A stretch of DNA of 64,000 nucleotides from Tahibacter amnicola (GTDB taxonomy: Bacteria > Pseudomonadota > Gammaproteobacteria > Xanthomonadales > Rhodanobacteraceae): positions 2,071,001 to 2,135,000 of the forward strand of contig NZ_CP104694.1 in the NCBI RefSeq assembly GCF_025398735.1, given 5' to 3'. The notes beneath the pieces are model-generated. The model did not search any database and was not told the DNA's origin. It worked only from the letters and a program-made list of their open reading frames with translations. Shown here piece by piece: positions 31,452 to 39,929 of this stretch (its first letter is position 1; every line of letters starts with the position of its first letter). Position numbers and translations under genes: made by a program.

Positions 31452-32924
31452 ATGATCAGCCTGACCGATATCCTCACCCTTCTTCCCGAGTGCTTCCTGA
31501 CCGGTGCGATCTGCGTCCTGCTGTTGCTGGACGTGTTCCTCAAGCCGAGCCAGCGTGACGTCACGCACTACTTTTCCATCGCCATCCTGGCCGTGACGGC
31601 CTGGCTGGTGCTCTCTGGCCCGGGTGCCGTGACCGTTACTGCAGGTGCGGCCAAGAGCGTCACTGCCTTCGGCGGCATGTTCATTCGCGACGGCATGGCT
31701 GATGCGCTCAAGCTCTTCGCTTTGCTGACCTCAGCGCTGGTGTTCGTATACGCACGACCGTACCTGCGCGACCGCAGCCTGTACGTTGGCGAGTACTACG
31801 TTCTTTGCCTTTTTGCAGTGCTGGGCATGATGTTCCTGGTCTCGGCGGGCAGCCTGGTGATCGTGTACCTGGGCCTGGAGTTGCTGGCGCTGTCCTCGTA
31901 TGCGCTGGTCGCCCTGAACCGGGATTCACGCCTGTCGTCCGAAGCGGCGATGAAGTACTTCGTTCTCGGCGCGCTGGCCTCGGGCATGCTGCTCTACGGT
32001 ATGTCGCTGATCTACGGCGCGGCCCACACGCTGGACCTGAACGGCATCCGTGAGTTTGCCGCCGTGCCGGTGAATGCCCAGTCCAAGCTGTTGCTGACCG
32101 GCGTCGTGTTCGTGGTCGTCGGCATCGCATTCAAGTTCGGGGCCGCTCCGTTCCACATGTGGTTGCCCGACGTCTACCAGGGGGCCCCGACGGCCGTGAC
32201 GGTCTTCATCGGCTCAGCGCCCAAGCTGGCTGCGTTCGGCATGGCCTACCGCCTGCTCGAAACAGGGCTGGACGGCGCCGGCCCGCACTGGCAGCAGATG
32301 CTGGCCGTGCTGGCAGTGGCGTCCCTGGCGATCGGTAACATCGCGGCGATCATGCAGTCCAACCTCAAGCGCATGCTCGCCTATTCGACCATCTCGCACG
32401 TTGGCTTCCTGCTGCTTGGCCTGGTCAACGGCCAGCCCGGCGGCTATGCGGCAGCGATGTTCTACGCGATCAGCTACGCGCTCATGGCGGCCGCGGCCTT
32501 CGGCATGATCCTGTTGCTCTCCCGTGCCGGCTTCGAGGCCGAGGAGATCGACGACTTCAAGGGCCTGAACCAGCGCTCGCCCTGGCACGCCTTCCTGATG
32601 TTGCTGGTGATGTTCTCGCTCGCCGGCGTGCCGCCAATGTTCGGGTTCTTCGGTAAGCTGCTGGTGCTCAAGGCGGCCATCGATGCACACCAGATCTGGC
32701 TGGCGGTGACCGGCGCAGTCTTCGCGATCGTCGGCATCTTCTATTACCTGCGCGTCGTCAAGGTGATGTACTTCGATGACGCGGATGATGAATCGCGGCT
32801 TCCGACGCCCGGTGACCTGCCGATGCGCGTGACGATTTCCATGAATGCACTCGCGTTGCTGGTGCTGGGCTTCTTTTGGGGGCCGCTGTATGGGTGGTGC
32901 GTCCGTTCGTTGGGAATTTACTGA
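31452..32924 (+). CDS. nuoN: NADH-quinone oxidoreductase subunit N
   Basis: A 490-aa antiporter-like subunit and the last gene of the operon. LGLELLALSSYALVAL, KFGAAPFHMWLPDVYQGAPT and KRMLAYSTISHVGFLLLGL are its signatures. No terminator is seen between its stop and the promoter of the following tRNA, so nuo transcripts may read into the tRNA-rimP unit and end at the terminators after it. Confidence 0.97.
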   Translation: MISLTDILTLLPECFLTGAICVLLLLDVFLKPSQRDVTHYFSIAILAVTAWLVLSGPGAVTVTAGAAKSVTAFGGMFIRDGMADALKLFALLTSALVFVYARPYLRDRSLYVGEYYVLCLFAVLGMMFLVSAGSLVIVYLGLELLALSSYALVALNRDSRLSSEAAMKYFVLGALASGMLLYGMSLIYGAAHTLDLNGIREFAAVPVNAQSKLLLTGVVFVVVGIAFKFGAAPFHMWLPDVYQGAPTAVTVFIGSAPKLAAFGMAYRLLETGLDGAGPHWQQMLAVLAVASLAIGNIAAIMQSNLKRMLAYSTISHVGFLLLGLVNGQPGGYAAAMFYAISYALMAAAAFGMILLLSRAGFEAEEIDDFKGLNQRSPWHAFLMLLVMFSLAGVPPMFGFFGKLLVLKAAIDAHQIWLAVTGAVFAIVGIFYYLRVVKVMYFDDADDESRLPTPGDLPMRVTISMNALALLVLGFFWGPLYGWCVRSLGIY

Positions 32925-32931
32925 CAAACGC

Positions 32932-32960
32932 TTGCGTAAATTCTCGATGGCACGTACAAT
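32932..32960 (+). promoter_or_regulatory. Sigma-70 promoter of tRNA-fMet / rimP operon
   Basis: A -35 box TTGCGT (32932-32937) and a -10 box TACAAT (32955-32960) are separated by 17 bases. Transcription would begin near 32967, about seven bases before the tRNA. The boxes stand out in a short AT-rich gap right after nuoN. Confidence 0.72.
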
Positions 32961-32973
32961 TCTTTTTCTCTGA

Positions 32974-33050
32974 TGCGGGGTGGAGCAGTCTGGCAGCTCG
33001 TCGGGCTCATAACCCGAAGGTCGCAGGTTCAAATCCTGCCCCCGCTACCA
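32974..33050 (+). tRNA. Initiator tRNA-fMet (CAU)
   Basis: A 77-base tRNA with anticodon CAT in the loop CTCATAA. Two initiator marks are present: no Watson-Crick pair at position 1-72 (T opposite T) and three G-C pairs in the anticodon stem TCGGG/CCCGA. The 3' CCA is encoded. It lies upstream of rimP-nusA-infB, as metY does in E. coli. Confidence 0.97.
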
Positions 33051-33060
33051 GTTAGATGCG

Positions 33061-33086
33061 AAAGGCCACCTAGTGTGGCCTTTTTG
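33061..33086 (+). terminator. Intrinsic terminator 1 after tRNA-fMet
   Basis: AAAGGCCAC (33061-33069) pairs with GTGGCCTTT (33075-33083) around a five-base loop, followed by a run of T. It lies ten bases after the tRNA. Confidence 0.88.
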
Positions 33087-33146
33087 CTAGGAGCGCAGGA
33101 CGCGCGCGTTGCCGGTGTTGGGAAGCAAGTCAACGGCGGACTACGG

Positions 33147-33170
33147 AATGGGCCTTCGTGCCCATTTTTT
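33147..33170 (+). terminator. Intrinsic terminator 2, just before rimP
   Basis: AATGGGC (33147-33153) pairs with GCCCATT (33160-33166) around CTTCGT, and the T run reaches 33170. The GTG start of rimP is 18 bases further on, so this terminator controls read-through into rimP-nusA-infB. Confidence 0.85.
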
Positions 33171-33188
33171 GTTTGTGCGGAAAGCAGC

Positions 33189-33713
33189 GTGAAAGACGAC
33201 GAACTCCTCCAATTGATCCACCCGGTAGTGGCTGATCTCGGCCTCGAATGCCTCGGCATCGAGTACGCGCCGAGTCGTGGCAACAGCCTTCTGCGCATCT
33301 ATATTGATGCGCCGGAACGGGGCATCACGATTGAAGATTGCGAGGCGGTCAGCCGCGAAATCTCGGCGCAGATGGACGTGAACGACCCGATCGAGGGGCG
33401 CTACACGCTGGAAGTGTCTTCGCCGGGTATCGACCGACCGCTGTTCACGCCGGCGCAGTTCGAGCGCTTCACCGGTGAAGTGGCAAAGATCGCGCTGAAC
33501 CTCCCGGTCGAGGGGCGTCGTCGGTTGCAGGGGGTCATCCTCCGTGTCGACGGCGACCAGATAACCATCGACCAGGACGGCGTCGAATTCACGGTGGCGC
33601 ACGACAATATCCAGAAAGCGCGTCTGGTGCCCGATTACGTGGCGCTGGGACTGGCGCCGGAAAAACCGAAGGGTCCGAAGCCGGGTGCAACGAAGCGCAA
33701 ACCGAACAAGTAG
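33189..33713 (+). CDS. rimP: Ribosome maturation factor RimP
   Basis: A 174-aa protein needed for 30S subunit maturation. Motifs seen are DLGLECLGIEYAPSRGNSLLRIYID, ISAQMDVNDPIEGRYTLEVSSPGIDRPLF (in parts) and the SM-like C-terminal domain with FTVAHDNIQKARLVPDY. The GTG at 33189 has GGAAAG upstream. Earlier in-frame codons run through the tRNA and terminators and were rejected. nusA follows after 40 bases. Confidence 0.95.
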   Translation: MKDDELLQLIHPVVADLGLECLGIEYAPSRGNSLLRIYIDAPERGITIEDCEAVSREISAQMDVNDPIEGRYTLEVSSPGIDRPLFTPAQFERFTGEVAKIALNLPVEGRRRLQGVILRVDGDQITIDQDGVEFTVAHDNIQKARLVPDYVALGLAPEKPKGPKPGATKRKPNK

Positions 33714-33753
33714 ACAATCCAGGCGTCGCGGGCGCCGGTTGGAGTGACTGACA

Positions 33754-35244
33754 ATGAGTAAAGAATTGCTGTTGGTGGTGGACGCGGTTGCGAACGAGAA
33801 GGGCGTCGACAAAGGCGTGATTTTCGAGGCAATGGAAGCGGCCCTGGCTTCCGCGGCCAAGAAGCGCTACGTCGACCAGGATGTCTCGATCCGCGTGTCG
33901 ATCAATCGCGCCAACGGCGACTATGAAACCTTCCGCCGCTGGGAAGTGGTTCCTGACGATGTCGTCATGGAATCGCCCGAGCGCATGATCCGCCTGATGG
34001 ACGCCGTCGACGAAAAACCCGGCTCCGACATCGGCGATTTCGTGGAAGAGCAGATCGAAAACCCCGAGTTTGGCCGCATCGCCGCACAGGCCGCCAAGCA
34101 GGTCATCGTGCAGCGCGTCCGCGAAGCCGAGCGCGCGCAGGTGGTGGACGCCTTCCGCGACCGCATTGGCGAACTGATCACCGGCGTCGTCAAGCGCGTC
34201 GAGCGCGGCGCGGTCTATCTTGACCTCGGTGGCAATGCCGAAGCCTTCATCGCCCGCGACAAGACCATCCCGCGCGAGACCGTACGCACCGGCGACCGCG
34301 TCCGCGGCTACCTGTTTGATGTCCGTGCCGAAGCGCGCGGCCCGCAGCTGTTCGTCTCGCGCACCGCGCCGGAATTCATGATCGAGCTGTTCAAGCTTGA
34401 AGTGCCGGAAGTGGGCCAGGGTCTGGTCGAAATCAAGGCCTGTGCACGCGACCCCGGCGACCGCGCCAAGATCGCCGTGCTTGCCAACGACAGCCGCACC
34501 GATCCCATTGGCGCCTGCATCGGCATGCGCGGTTCGCGCGTTCAGGCGGTGTCGAACGAGCTCAACGGCGAGCGCATCGATATCGTCCTGTGGAACGACA
34601 ATCCGGCCCAGTTCGTCATCAATGCGATGGCGCCGGCCGAAGTGCAGTCGATCATCGTCGACGAAGACAAGCACTCGATGGACATCGCGGTCGCCGAGGA
34701 CAAGCTGTCCCAGGCCATCGGCCGCGGCGGCCAGAACGTGCGCCTCGCCAGTAAGCTGTCGGGCTGGCAGCTCAACGTCATGACCGAAGCCCAGGTTCGC
34801 ACCAAGAGCGAGTCCGAGCAGGAAACAGCGCGCCAGCTGTTCATGACCAAGCTCGAGGTGGACGCGGAAATCGCGGCCATCCTGGTGCAGGAAGGTTTCT
34901 CGACCGTCGAGGAGATCGCCTACGTGCCGACCGGCGAACTGCTGGCCGTGGAAGGCTTCGACGAGGATATCGTCGAGGAACTCCGTGCCCGTGCCCGCGA
35001 TGCGCTCCTGACCGAAGCGCTCGCCGTGGAAGAAGTGATTGATGAGCACAAGCCGGCCGATGACCTCCTGGCCGTGGACGGTATGAACGAAGCACTGGCT
35101 TACACCTTGGCCCAGCACGATATCGTTACGCGCGAGAATCTGGCTGACCTGGCGACTGATGAACTGATGGAGTTCGGAATCGAGGGACTCGACGAGGATC
35201 GTGCCGCAGCGCTGATTGTGGCCGCGCGCGTAGCCGAGACGTAA
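33754..35244 (+). CDS. nusA: Transcription termination/antitermination factor NusA
   Basis: A 496-aa RNA polymerase-binding protein that promotes pausing, termination and antitermination. The order is an N-terminal polymerase-binding domain, an S1 domain (around [20 protein letters not shown]), two KH domains ([14 protein letters not shown] and [16 protein letters not shown]) and two acidic C-terminal repeats. In other bacteria NusA adjusts its own synthesis by acting on terminators in the leader. The two terminators before rimP make that plausible here. Confidence 0.97.
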   Translation: MSKELLLVVDAVANEKGVDKGVIFEAMEAALASAAKKRYVDQDVSIRVSINRANGDYETFRRWEVVPDDVVMESPERMIRLMDAVDEKPGSDIGDFVEEQIENPEFGRIAAQAAKQVIVQRVREAERAQVVDAFRDRIGELITGVVKRVERGAVYLDLGGNAEAFIARDKTIPRETVRTGDRVRGYLFDVRAEARGPQLFVSRTAPEFMIELFKLEVPEVGQGLVEIKACARDPGDRAKIAVLANDSRTDPIGACIGMRGSRVQAVSNELNGERIDIVLWNDNPAQFVINAMAPAEVQSIIVDEDKHSMDIAVAEDKLSQAIGRGGQNVRLASKLSGWQLNVMTEAQVRTKSESEQETARQLFMTKLEVDAEIAAILVQEGFSTVEEIAYVPTGELLAVEGFDEDIVEELRARARDALLTEALAVEEVIDEHKPADDLLAVDGMNEALAYTLAQHDIVTRENLADLATDELMEFGIEGLDEDRAAALIVAARVAET

Positions 35245-35302
35245 TCCGCGGGCGTTTTGCAGCGGTTGTTACTGGCAGCAGGCGGATCACGGAGTAACGA
35301 GA

Positions 35303-38041
35303 ATGTCGGACGTCACCATCAAGCAACTGGCCCTGGTACTGGGCACTCCGGTCGAGAAGCTGCTCGCGCAGCTTGCCGAGGCCGGCATGAAATTCAGCAA
35401 TGCGGACCAGATCATCAGCAGCACCGAGAAGGTGAAACTGCTGGGTTTCCTGCGTCGCACGCATGGCAAGACCGAACCGGTCGCCGAAGACTCGGCACCT
35501 CGCCAGATCACGCTCAAGCGCAAGACCGTGAGCGAGATCACCGTGAACCAGGGCGCTGCGCGCGGCAAGACGGTCAACGTCGAAGTCCGCCAGAAGCGCA
35601 CCTACGTCAAGCGCAGCACGGTCGAGGAAGAGCAGAAAGTCGACACCGAGCGCGAAGAGGCCCTGCGCAAGCTGTCCGAGTCCACGCTCAAGCGTGAGGC
35701 GGACGAGCTCGAGCGTGCGGCCCAGGAAAAGCGCCGCGCCGAAGAAGAGGCTAAAGCGGCTGCCGCCGCTGCGGCGGAAGCGGCCGCCGCCGAAGAAGCG
35801 CGCCGTCGCGACGAAGAGCGGCGTGCCGCGGAAGAAGCCGCCAAGGCCCCGGTGGACAAGACGCCTGCCGCGACCACCAGCGCGCCGCAGCCGTCGACCC
35901 CGCCGCGTCCTGCCGCGCCTCCGCCGCGTCATGCGGCACCGTCGTCACGTCCTGCGTCCTCCACCGGACCAGGCCCCGGCGCCCGCCCCACATCACCCCC
36001 GCCGCCGCGCCGCGATGACGCGCCGCGTCACCACACGCCGCGTCCTGCGTCTCCGCCGCCCAAGCGCCCGGACGACCAGAACCAGGCCCGTAACAAAGTC
36101 AAACACGGATCACATCGGATGCAGGAAGGCCCCACCGCCGATCTCGGCCATCGTTTTGCCGGCGGCGAGCTGCACCTGACGGCCGAGGAACGCGCACGCC
36201 GCTTCAGCCGCAAGAAGCCGCGTGGCAAACCCGACATCAGCCGCATCACCGGCCAGCACGGCTTTGCCAAGCCGACGGCCCCGGTCGTTCGCGAAGTCGC
36301 CATTGGCGACGGCATCATCGTGGCCGATCTCGCGCAGAAGATGGCGGTCAAGGGTTCCGATGTGGTCAAGGCCCTGTTCAAAATGGGCGTGATGGCCACG
36401 ATCAACCAGGTCGTCGACCACGACACCGCGGTGCTCGTCGTCGAGGAACTGGGCCACAAGGCTGTCCGTGCCGACGCCAAGGATGCGGAGACCACCCTGA
36501 TCGCCCGGAACGAAGCTGACCAGGGCGACAAGGAAGTGCGTCCGCCGGTAGTGACCATCATGGGTCATGTCGACCACGGCAAGACCTCGCTGCTCGACTA
36601 CATCCGACGCACCAAGGTCGCGGCGGGTGAAGCCGGTGGCATCACGCAGCATATCGGCGCGTACCACGTCACCACCGACAAGGGCGTGATCACCTTCCTC
36701 GATACGCCGGGCCACGCGGCGTTCACCTCGATGCGCGCCCGCGGTGCCAAGTTGACCGACATCGTCGTGCTGGTCGTCGCCGCGGATGACGGCGTCATGC
36801 CGCAGACGATCGAAGCCGTGAAGCACGCGCGTGCGGCCAACGTGCCGATCATTGTCGCAGTCAACAAGATGGATAAGTCCGAGGCAAACCCGGACAACGT
36901 CAAGCAGGGCCTGGTGCAGCACGAGGTCGTGCCGGAAGAGTGGGGCGGCGACGTGCAGTTCGTGCCGCTGTCGGCCAAGACCGGCATGGGCGTGGACGCG
37001 CTGCTCGATGCCATCTCGGTCCAGGCTGAAGTGCTGGAACTGCGCGCGGTGCGCGATGGCCGCGCCTCGGGCGTGGTCGTGGAAGCCAGCCTCGACAAGG
37101 GCCGCGGCCCGGTGGCCACGGTGCTGGTGCAGGCCGGTACGCTCAAGAAGGGCGACTTCCTGGTCTGCGGCATCGAGTACGGCCGCGTCCGTGCGATGTT
37201 CAATGAATCGGGCAAGCAGGTGACCGAGGCAGGTCCGTCGATCCCGGTGCAGGTGCTGGGACTTTCCGGCGTGCCGGACGCGGGCGACGACTTCGTCTCC
37301 GTCGAAGACGAACGCCTGGCCAAGGACGTTGCCCAGCAGCGCAACATGAAGCGCCGCGAATCGCGCCTGATCAAGCAGAGCACCAAGCTTGAAGACATCA
37401 TGGCGACGATGACCCAGGGCGGCGAACAGCAGACCCTGAACCTCGTCGTCAAGGCGGACGTGCAGGGTTCGGCCGAAGCCCTGAAGGAAGCGCTGACCAA
37501 GCTCACGAACGAGCTGGTGAAGGTCAACGTCATCGTTTCGGGCGTCGGTGGCATCACCGAATCCGATGCGACGCTGGCGGCTGCCTCGAAGGCGACGATC
37601 ATCGGCTTCAATGTCCGTGCGGACGCTTCGGCGCGCAAGGTCATCGAAACCAATGGTCTGGACCTGCGCTACTTCTCGATCATCTACGACGTGATCGACC
37701 AGGTGAAGCAGGTGGCTTCCGGCCTGCTCGGCATGGAGATCCGCGAAGAAATCATCGGCGTGGCCCAGGTGCGCGAAGTGTTCCGCAGCTCCAAGTTTGG
37801 CGCGGTCGCGGGCTGCATGGTCATCGAAGGTTTCGTCAAGCGGAACAAGCCGATCCGCGTGCTGCGCGACAACACCGTCATCTTCCAGGGCGAACTGGAG
37901 TCACTGCGCCGCTTCAAGGACATCGTCGACGAAGTGCGCAACGGCATGGAATGCGGTATCGCCGTGAAGCAGTACAACGACGTCAAACCGGGCGACCAGA
38001 TCGAGTGCTTCGAGCGCATCGAAGTGCAGCGCACGTTCTGA
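35303..38041 (+). CDS. infB: Translation initiation factor IF-2
   Basis: A 912-aa GTPase that brings fMet-tRNA to the 30S subunit. It has an N-terminal IF2N domain (about 1-50) and a long charged and then Ala/Pro/Arg-rich linker (about 110-270). A second IF2N-like part follows. The G domain has G1 GHVDHGKT (421-428), DTPGHAAF and NKMDKSEA, and domains II-IV end the protein. A GTTACT/AGTAAC inverted repeat (35268-35298) touches the ribosome site. Internal start sites giving shorter forms, as in E. coli, are possible but not shown. Confidence 0.97.
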   Translation: MSDVTIKQLALVLGTPVEKLLAQLAEAGMKFSNADQIISSTEKVKLLGFLRRTHGKTEPVAEDSAPRQITLKRKTVSEITVNQGAARGKTVNVEVRQKRTYVKRSTVEEEQKVDTEREEALRKLSESTLKREADELERAAQEKRRAEEEAKAAAAAAAEAAAAEEARRRDEERRAAEEAAKAPVDKTPAATTSAPQPSTPPRPAAPPPRHAAPSSRPASSTGPGPGARPTSPPPPRRDDAPRHHTPRPASPPPKRPDDQNQARNKVKHGSHRMQEGPTADLGHRFAGGELHLTAEERARRFSRKKPRGKPDISRITGQHGFAKPTAPVVREVAIGDGIIVADLAQKMAVKGSDVVKALFKMGVMATINQVVDHDTAVLVVEELGHKAVRADAKDAETTLIARNEADQGDKEVRPPVVTIMGHVDHGKTSLLDYIRRTKVAAGEAGGITQHIGAYHVTTDKGVITFLDTPGHAAFTSMRARGAKLTDIVVLVVAADDGVMPQTIEAVKHARAANVPIIVAVNKMDKSEANPDNVKQGLVQHEVVPEEWGGDVQFVPLSAKTGMGVDALLDAISVQAEVLELRAVRDGRASGVVVEASLDKGRGPVATVLVQAGTLKKGDFLVCGIEYGRVRAMFNESGKQVTEAGPSIPVQVLGLSGVPDAGDDFVSVEDERLAKDVAQQRNMKRRESRLIKQSTKLEDIMATMTQGGEQQTLNLVVKADVQGSAEALKEALTKLTNELVKVNVIVSGVGGITESDATLAAASKATIIGFNVRADASARKVIETNGLDLRYFSIIYDVIDQVKQVASGLLGMEIREEIIGVAQVREVFRSSKFGAVAGCMVIEGFVKRNKPIRVLRDNTVIFQGELESLRRFKDIVDEVRNGMECGIAVKQYNDVKPGDQIECFERIEVQRTF

Positions 38042-38048
38042 GTGAACT

Positions 38049-38148
38049 GATCACAAGGTGCGCCAACGGCGCATCTTGAATGGATCACAGGAGGCGCCTG
38101 CCGGCGCATCCTGAACTGGATCACGTGATGCGCCCGGCGCATCACGTG
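38049..38148 (+). repeat. Three tandem GATCA-led hairpin repeats in the infB-rbfA gap
   Basis: Three units start at GATCA (38049, 38083 and 38119). Each holds a stem ending in GCGCC/GGCGC. Stem pairs are 38055-38064 with 38068-38077, 38089-38098 with 38103-38112 (one mismatch), and 38122-38132 with 38138-38148 (perfect). The outer stem bases differ between units but change on both sides together. A fourth GATCA (38165-38169) runs into the rbfA start codon. Confidence 0.75.
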
Positions 38149-38168
38149 GCACCTACTGGCGGTGGATC

Positions 38169-38525
38169 ATGCCCAATTCTTTCAATCGCTCTGACCGTAT
38201 CTCCGCCGAGCTTCGCCGTCTGGTGGGCACGATGGTGCACGAGGTCGTGCGCGATCATGCGCTGCCATCGGTGTCCGTGTCGGATGTCGAGGCCTCGCGC
38301 GAACTGGACACCGCCGTCGTCTACGTCACCGCCCTCATTGCCGAGCAGGGGCCGCCCGCGGTCAAGCTGCTCAACGAGATGGCGAAAGATTTCCGCCGCG
38401 AGCTCTCGCGCATCATGAAGATCCGCCGTGTGCCGGAGCTGCGCTTCCGCTACGACGATTCGGTCGACAAGGGCGAGCGTATCGAAGCCCTGCTCCGCGG
38501 CGAGAAGGAAAAGGGACGTCTCTAG
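38169..38525 (+). CDS. rbfA: 30S ribosome-binding factor RbfA
   Basis: A 118-aa KH-fold protein for late 16S 5'-end processing and cold adaptation. The core is RISAELRRLVGTMVHEVV, VSDVEASRELDTAVVYVT and the helix-kink-helix RIMKIRRVPELRFRYDDS. The start ATG lies directly behind the tandem hairpin repeats; GGCGGTGG may be the ribosome site. It precedes truB by 39 bases. Confidence 0.95.
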   Translation: MPNSFNRSDRISAELRRLVGTMVHEVVRDHALPSVSVSDVEASRELDTAVVYVTALIAEQGPPAVKLLNEMAKDFRRELSRIMKIRRVPELRFRYDDSVDKGERIEALLRGEKEKGRL

Positions 38526-38564
38526 TCCGCTGGCGGCTGCCTCGCGGTCGTCCACTCCGAATCC

Positions 38565-39488
38565 ATGAGCAAGAAACCCGACCCGACGGCCTGGCGCGAC
38601 GTGCACGGCATTGTCCTGCTCGACAAGCCCAAAGGCCTCAGCTCGAACCAGGCCCTGCAGAAAGTTCGCCGCCTGTATGCGGCCGCCAAGGGCGGACATA
38701 CCGGTTCGCTCGATCCGATGGCGACCGGCCTGTTGCCGATCTGCCTGGGTGAGGCGACCAAGATCGCCGGTTACCTGCTCGGATCGGGCAAGGCCTACGT
38801 CGCGACCGTCGAACTGGGCACCACCACCGTCACCGGCGATGCCGAAGGCGAGATCGACCAGGTACGCCCCGTGCCGACGCTCACTGCCGCGGATGTTGAG
38901 CAGGCTTTGGCACCGTTGCGCGGCCGCATCTGGCAGACACCTCCGGTCTATTCGGCGCTCAAGCAGGGCGGTGTTCCGCTCTACCGCCTTGCGCGGCAGG
39001 GCGAAACGGTCGTCGTCGCGCCGCGGCAGGTCGAGGTGCACCGGCTGGAAGTCCTCTCGCAGACCCCGTTGCAGCTGACCCTCCTGGTTGAATGCGGCTC
39101 CGGCACCTATATCCGCAGCCTGGCGGTGGACCTGGGCGGGGCCCTGGGGTGCGGCGCGCACCTGTCGGCATTGCGCCGCACCTGGGTCGACCCTTTCCGC
39201 GTGCCGCAGATGTTCACAGTGGACGCCCTCGAGGCGACCCTCGCGACGCAAGGGCGCGCTGCCCTTGACCGGCTGATACTGCCGACGGATCAGGGTTTGG
39301 CCGGCATGCCGCTGGTCACGCTCGACGCCGACCAGGCGCGGCGCCTGCAGATGGGGCAGCCGGTCCGCGTGGGAGCGCTGGCACCGGGGCTGTGCCGGGT
39401 GCACGATGCGGCCGGTCACCTGATCGCCCTGGGCGAGGTGGAAGCCGGTGACCTGAAGGTCCGGCGCGGCCTCAACCTGCCGGTGTGA
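38565..39488 (+). CDS. truB: tRNA pseudouridine(55) synthase TruB
   Basis: A 307-aa enzyme that makes pseudouridine 55 in the T loop of tRNAs. The catalytic Asp is in GGHTGSLDPMATGLLP. GIVLLDKPKGLSSN, TPPVYSALKQGG and CGSGTYIRSLAVDLG are also conserved, and a small C-terminal PUA-like domain is present. It lies between rbfA and rpsO, the conserved order. Confidence 0.96.
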   Translation: MSKKPDPTAWRDVHGIVLLDKPKGLSSNQALQKVRRLYAAAKGGHTGSLDPMATGLLPICLGEATKIAGYLLGSGKAYVATVELGTTTVTGDAEGEIDQVRPVPTLTAADVEQALAPLRGRIWQTPPVYSALKQGGVPLYRLARQGETVVVAPRQVEVHRLEVLSQTPLQLTLLVECGSGTYIRSLAVDLGGALGCGAHLSALRRTWVDPFRVPQMFTVDALEATLATQGRAALDRLILPTDQGLAGMPLVTLDADQARRLQMGQPVRVGALAPGLCRVHDAAGHLIALGEVEAGDLKVRRGLNLPV

Positions 39489-39511
39489 AGCGGCCTCCGG
39501 ACATCGCAGAC

Positions 39512-39541
39512 TTGTTGCGCCGCGAACGTTGGCGCTAAAAT
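39512..39541 (+). promoter_or_regulatory. Probable promoter of rpsO-pnp
   Basis: TTGTTG (39512-39517) and TAAAAT (39536-39541) are spaced 18 bases apart, 24 bases after the truB stop. Transcription would start near 39548, giving a leader of about 90 bases that contains the rpsO hairpin. Confidence 0.5.
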
Positions 39542-39562
39542 ACAACGCTCACCAGACAATTC

Positions 39563-39613
39563 ACCCCACGCGGGGCTTGTGCAGCGCCATCGGAAGGTGG
39601 AGCTGCACAAGCC
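39563..39613 (+). promoter_or_regulatory. rpsO leader hairpin, candidate S15 autoregulatory site
   Basis: A perfect 12-pair stem (39574-39585 with 39602-39613) has a 16-base apical region that contains a further CCA/TGG pair. A small CCCC/GGGG stem (39563-39574) competes for its first base. It ends 25 bases before the rpsO start and has no T tract, so it is not a terminator. In several bacteria S15 binds its own leader to block translation; the leader folds differ between lineages. Confidence 0.55.
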
Positions 39614-39638
39614 TCGCCTAGCTTTCAAGGTTCCGAAA

Positions 39639-39905
39639 ATGCTGACTGCCGAACAGACTCAGAAGATTCTCGCCGACTACGGCCGCGTGCCCAACGACAC
39701 CGGCTCCCCGGAAGTGCAGGTCGCCCTGCTGTCGGCCCGTATCGAACACCTCTCCGGCCATTTCGCCAAGCACGCCAAGGATCACCACTCCCGCCGCGGC
39801 CTGCTGAAGATGGTCAACCAGCGCCGTCGCCTGCTGAGCTACCTCAAGGCGAAAGACGCCACCCGTTACAAAACCCTGATCGACCGCCTCGGCATCCGCC
39901 GCTAA
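39639..39905 (+). CDS. rpsO: 30S ribosomal protein S15
   Basis: An 88-aa protein that binds the 16S central domain early in assembly. [38 protein letters not shown] (in part), [20 protein letters not shown] and [12 protein letters not shown] are typical. The ATG at 39639 gives the family length; an in-frame ATG at 39579 lies inside the leader hairpin and was rejected. pnp follows after 24 bases. Confidence 0.97.
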   Translation: MLTAEQTQKILADYGRVPNDTGSPEVQVALLSARIEHLSGHFAKHAKDHHSRRGLLKMVNQRRRLLSYLKAKDATRYKTLIDRLGIRR

Positions 39906-39929
39906 GCGACCCCGCACGAGGAGATGGCA

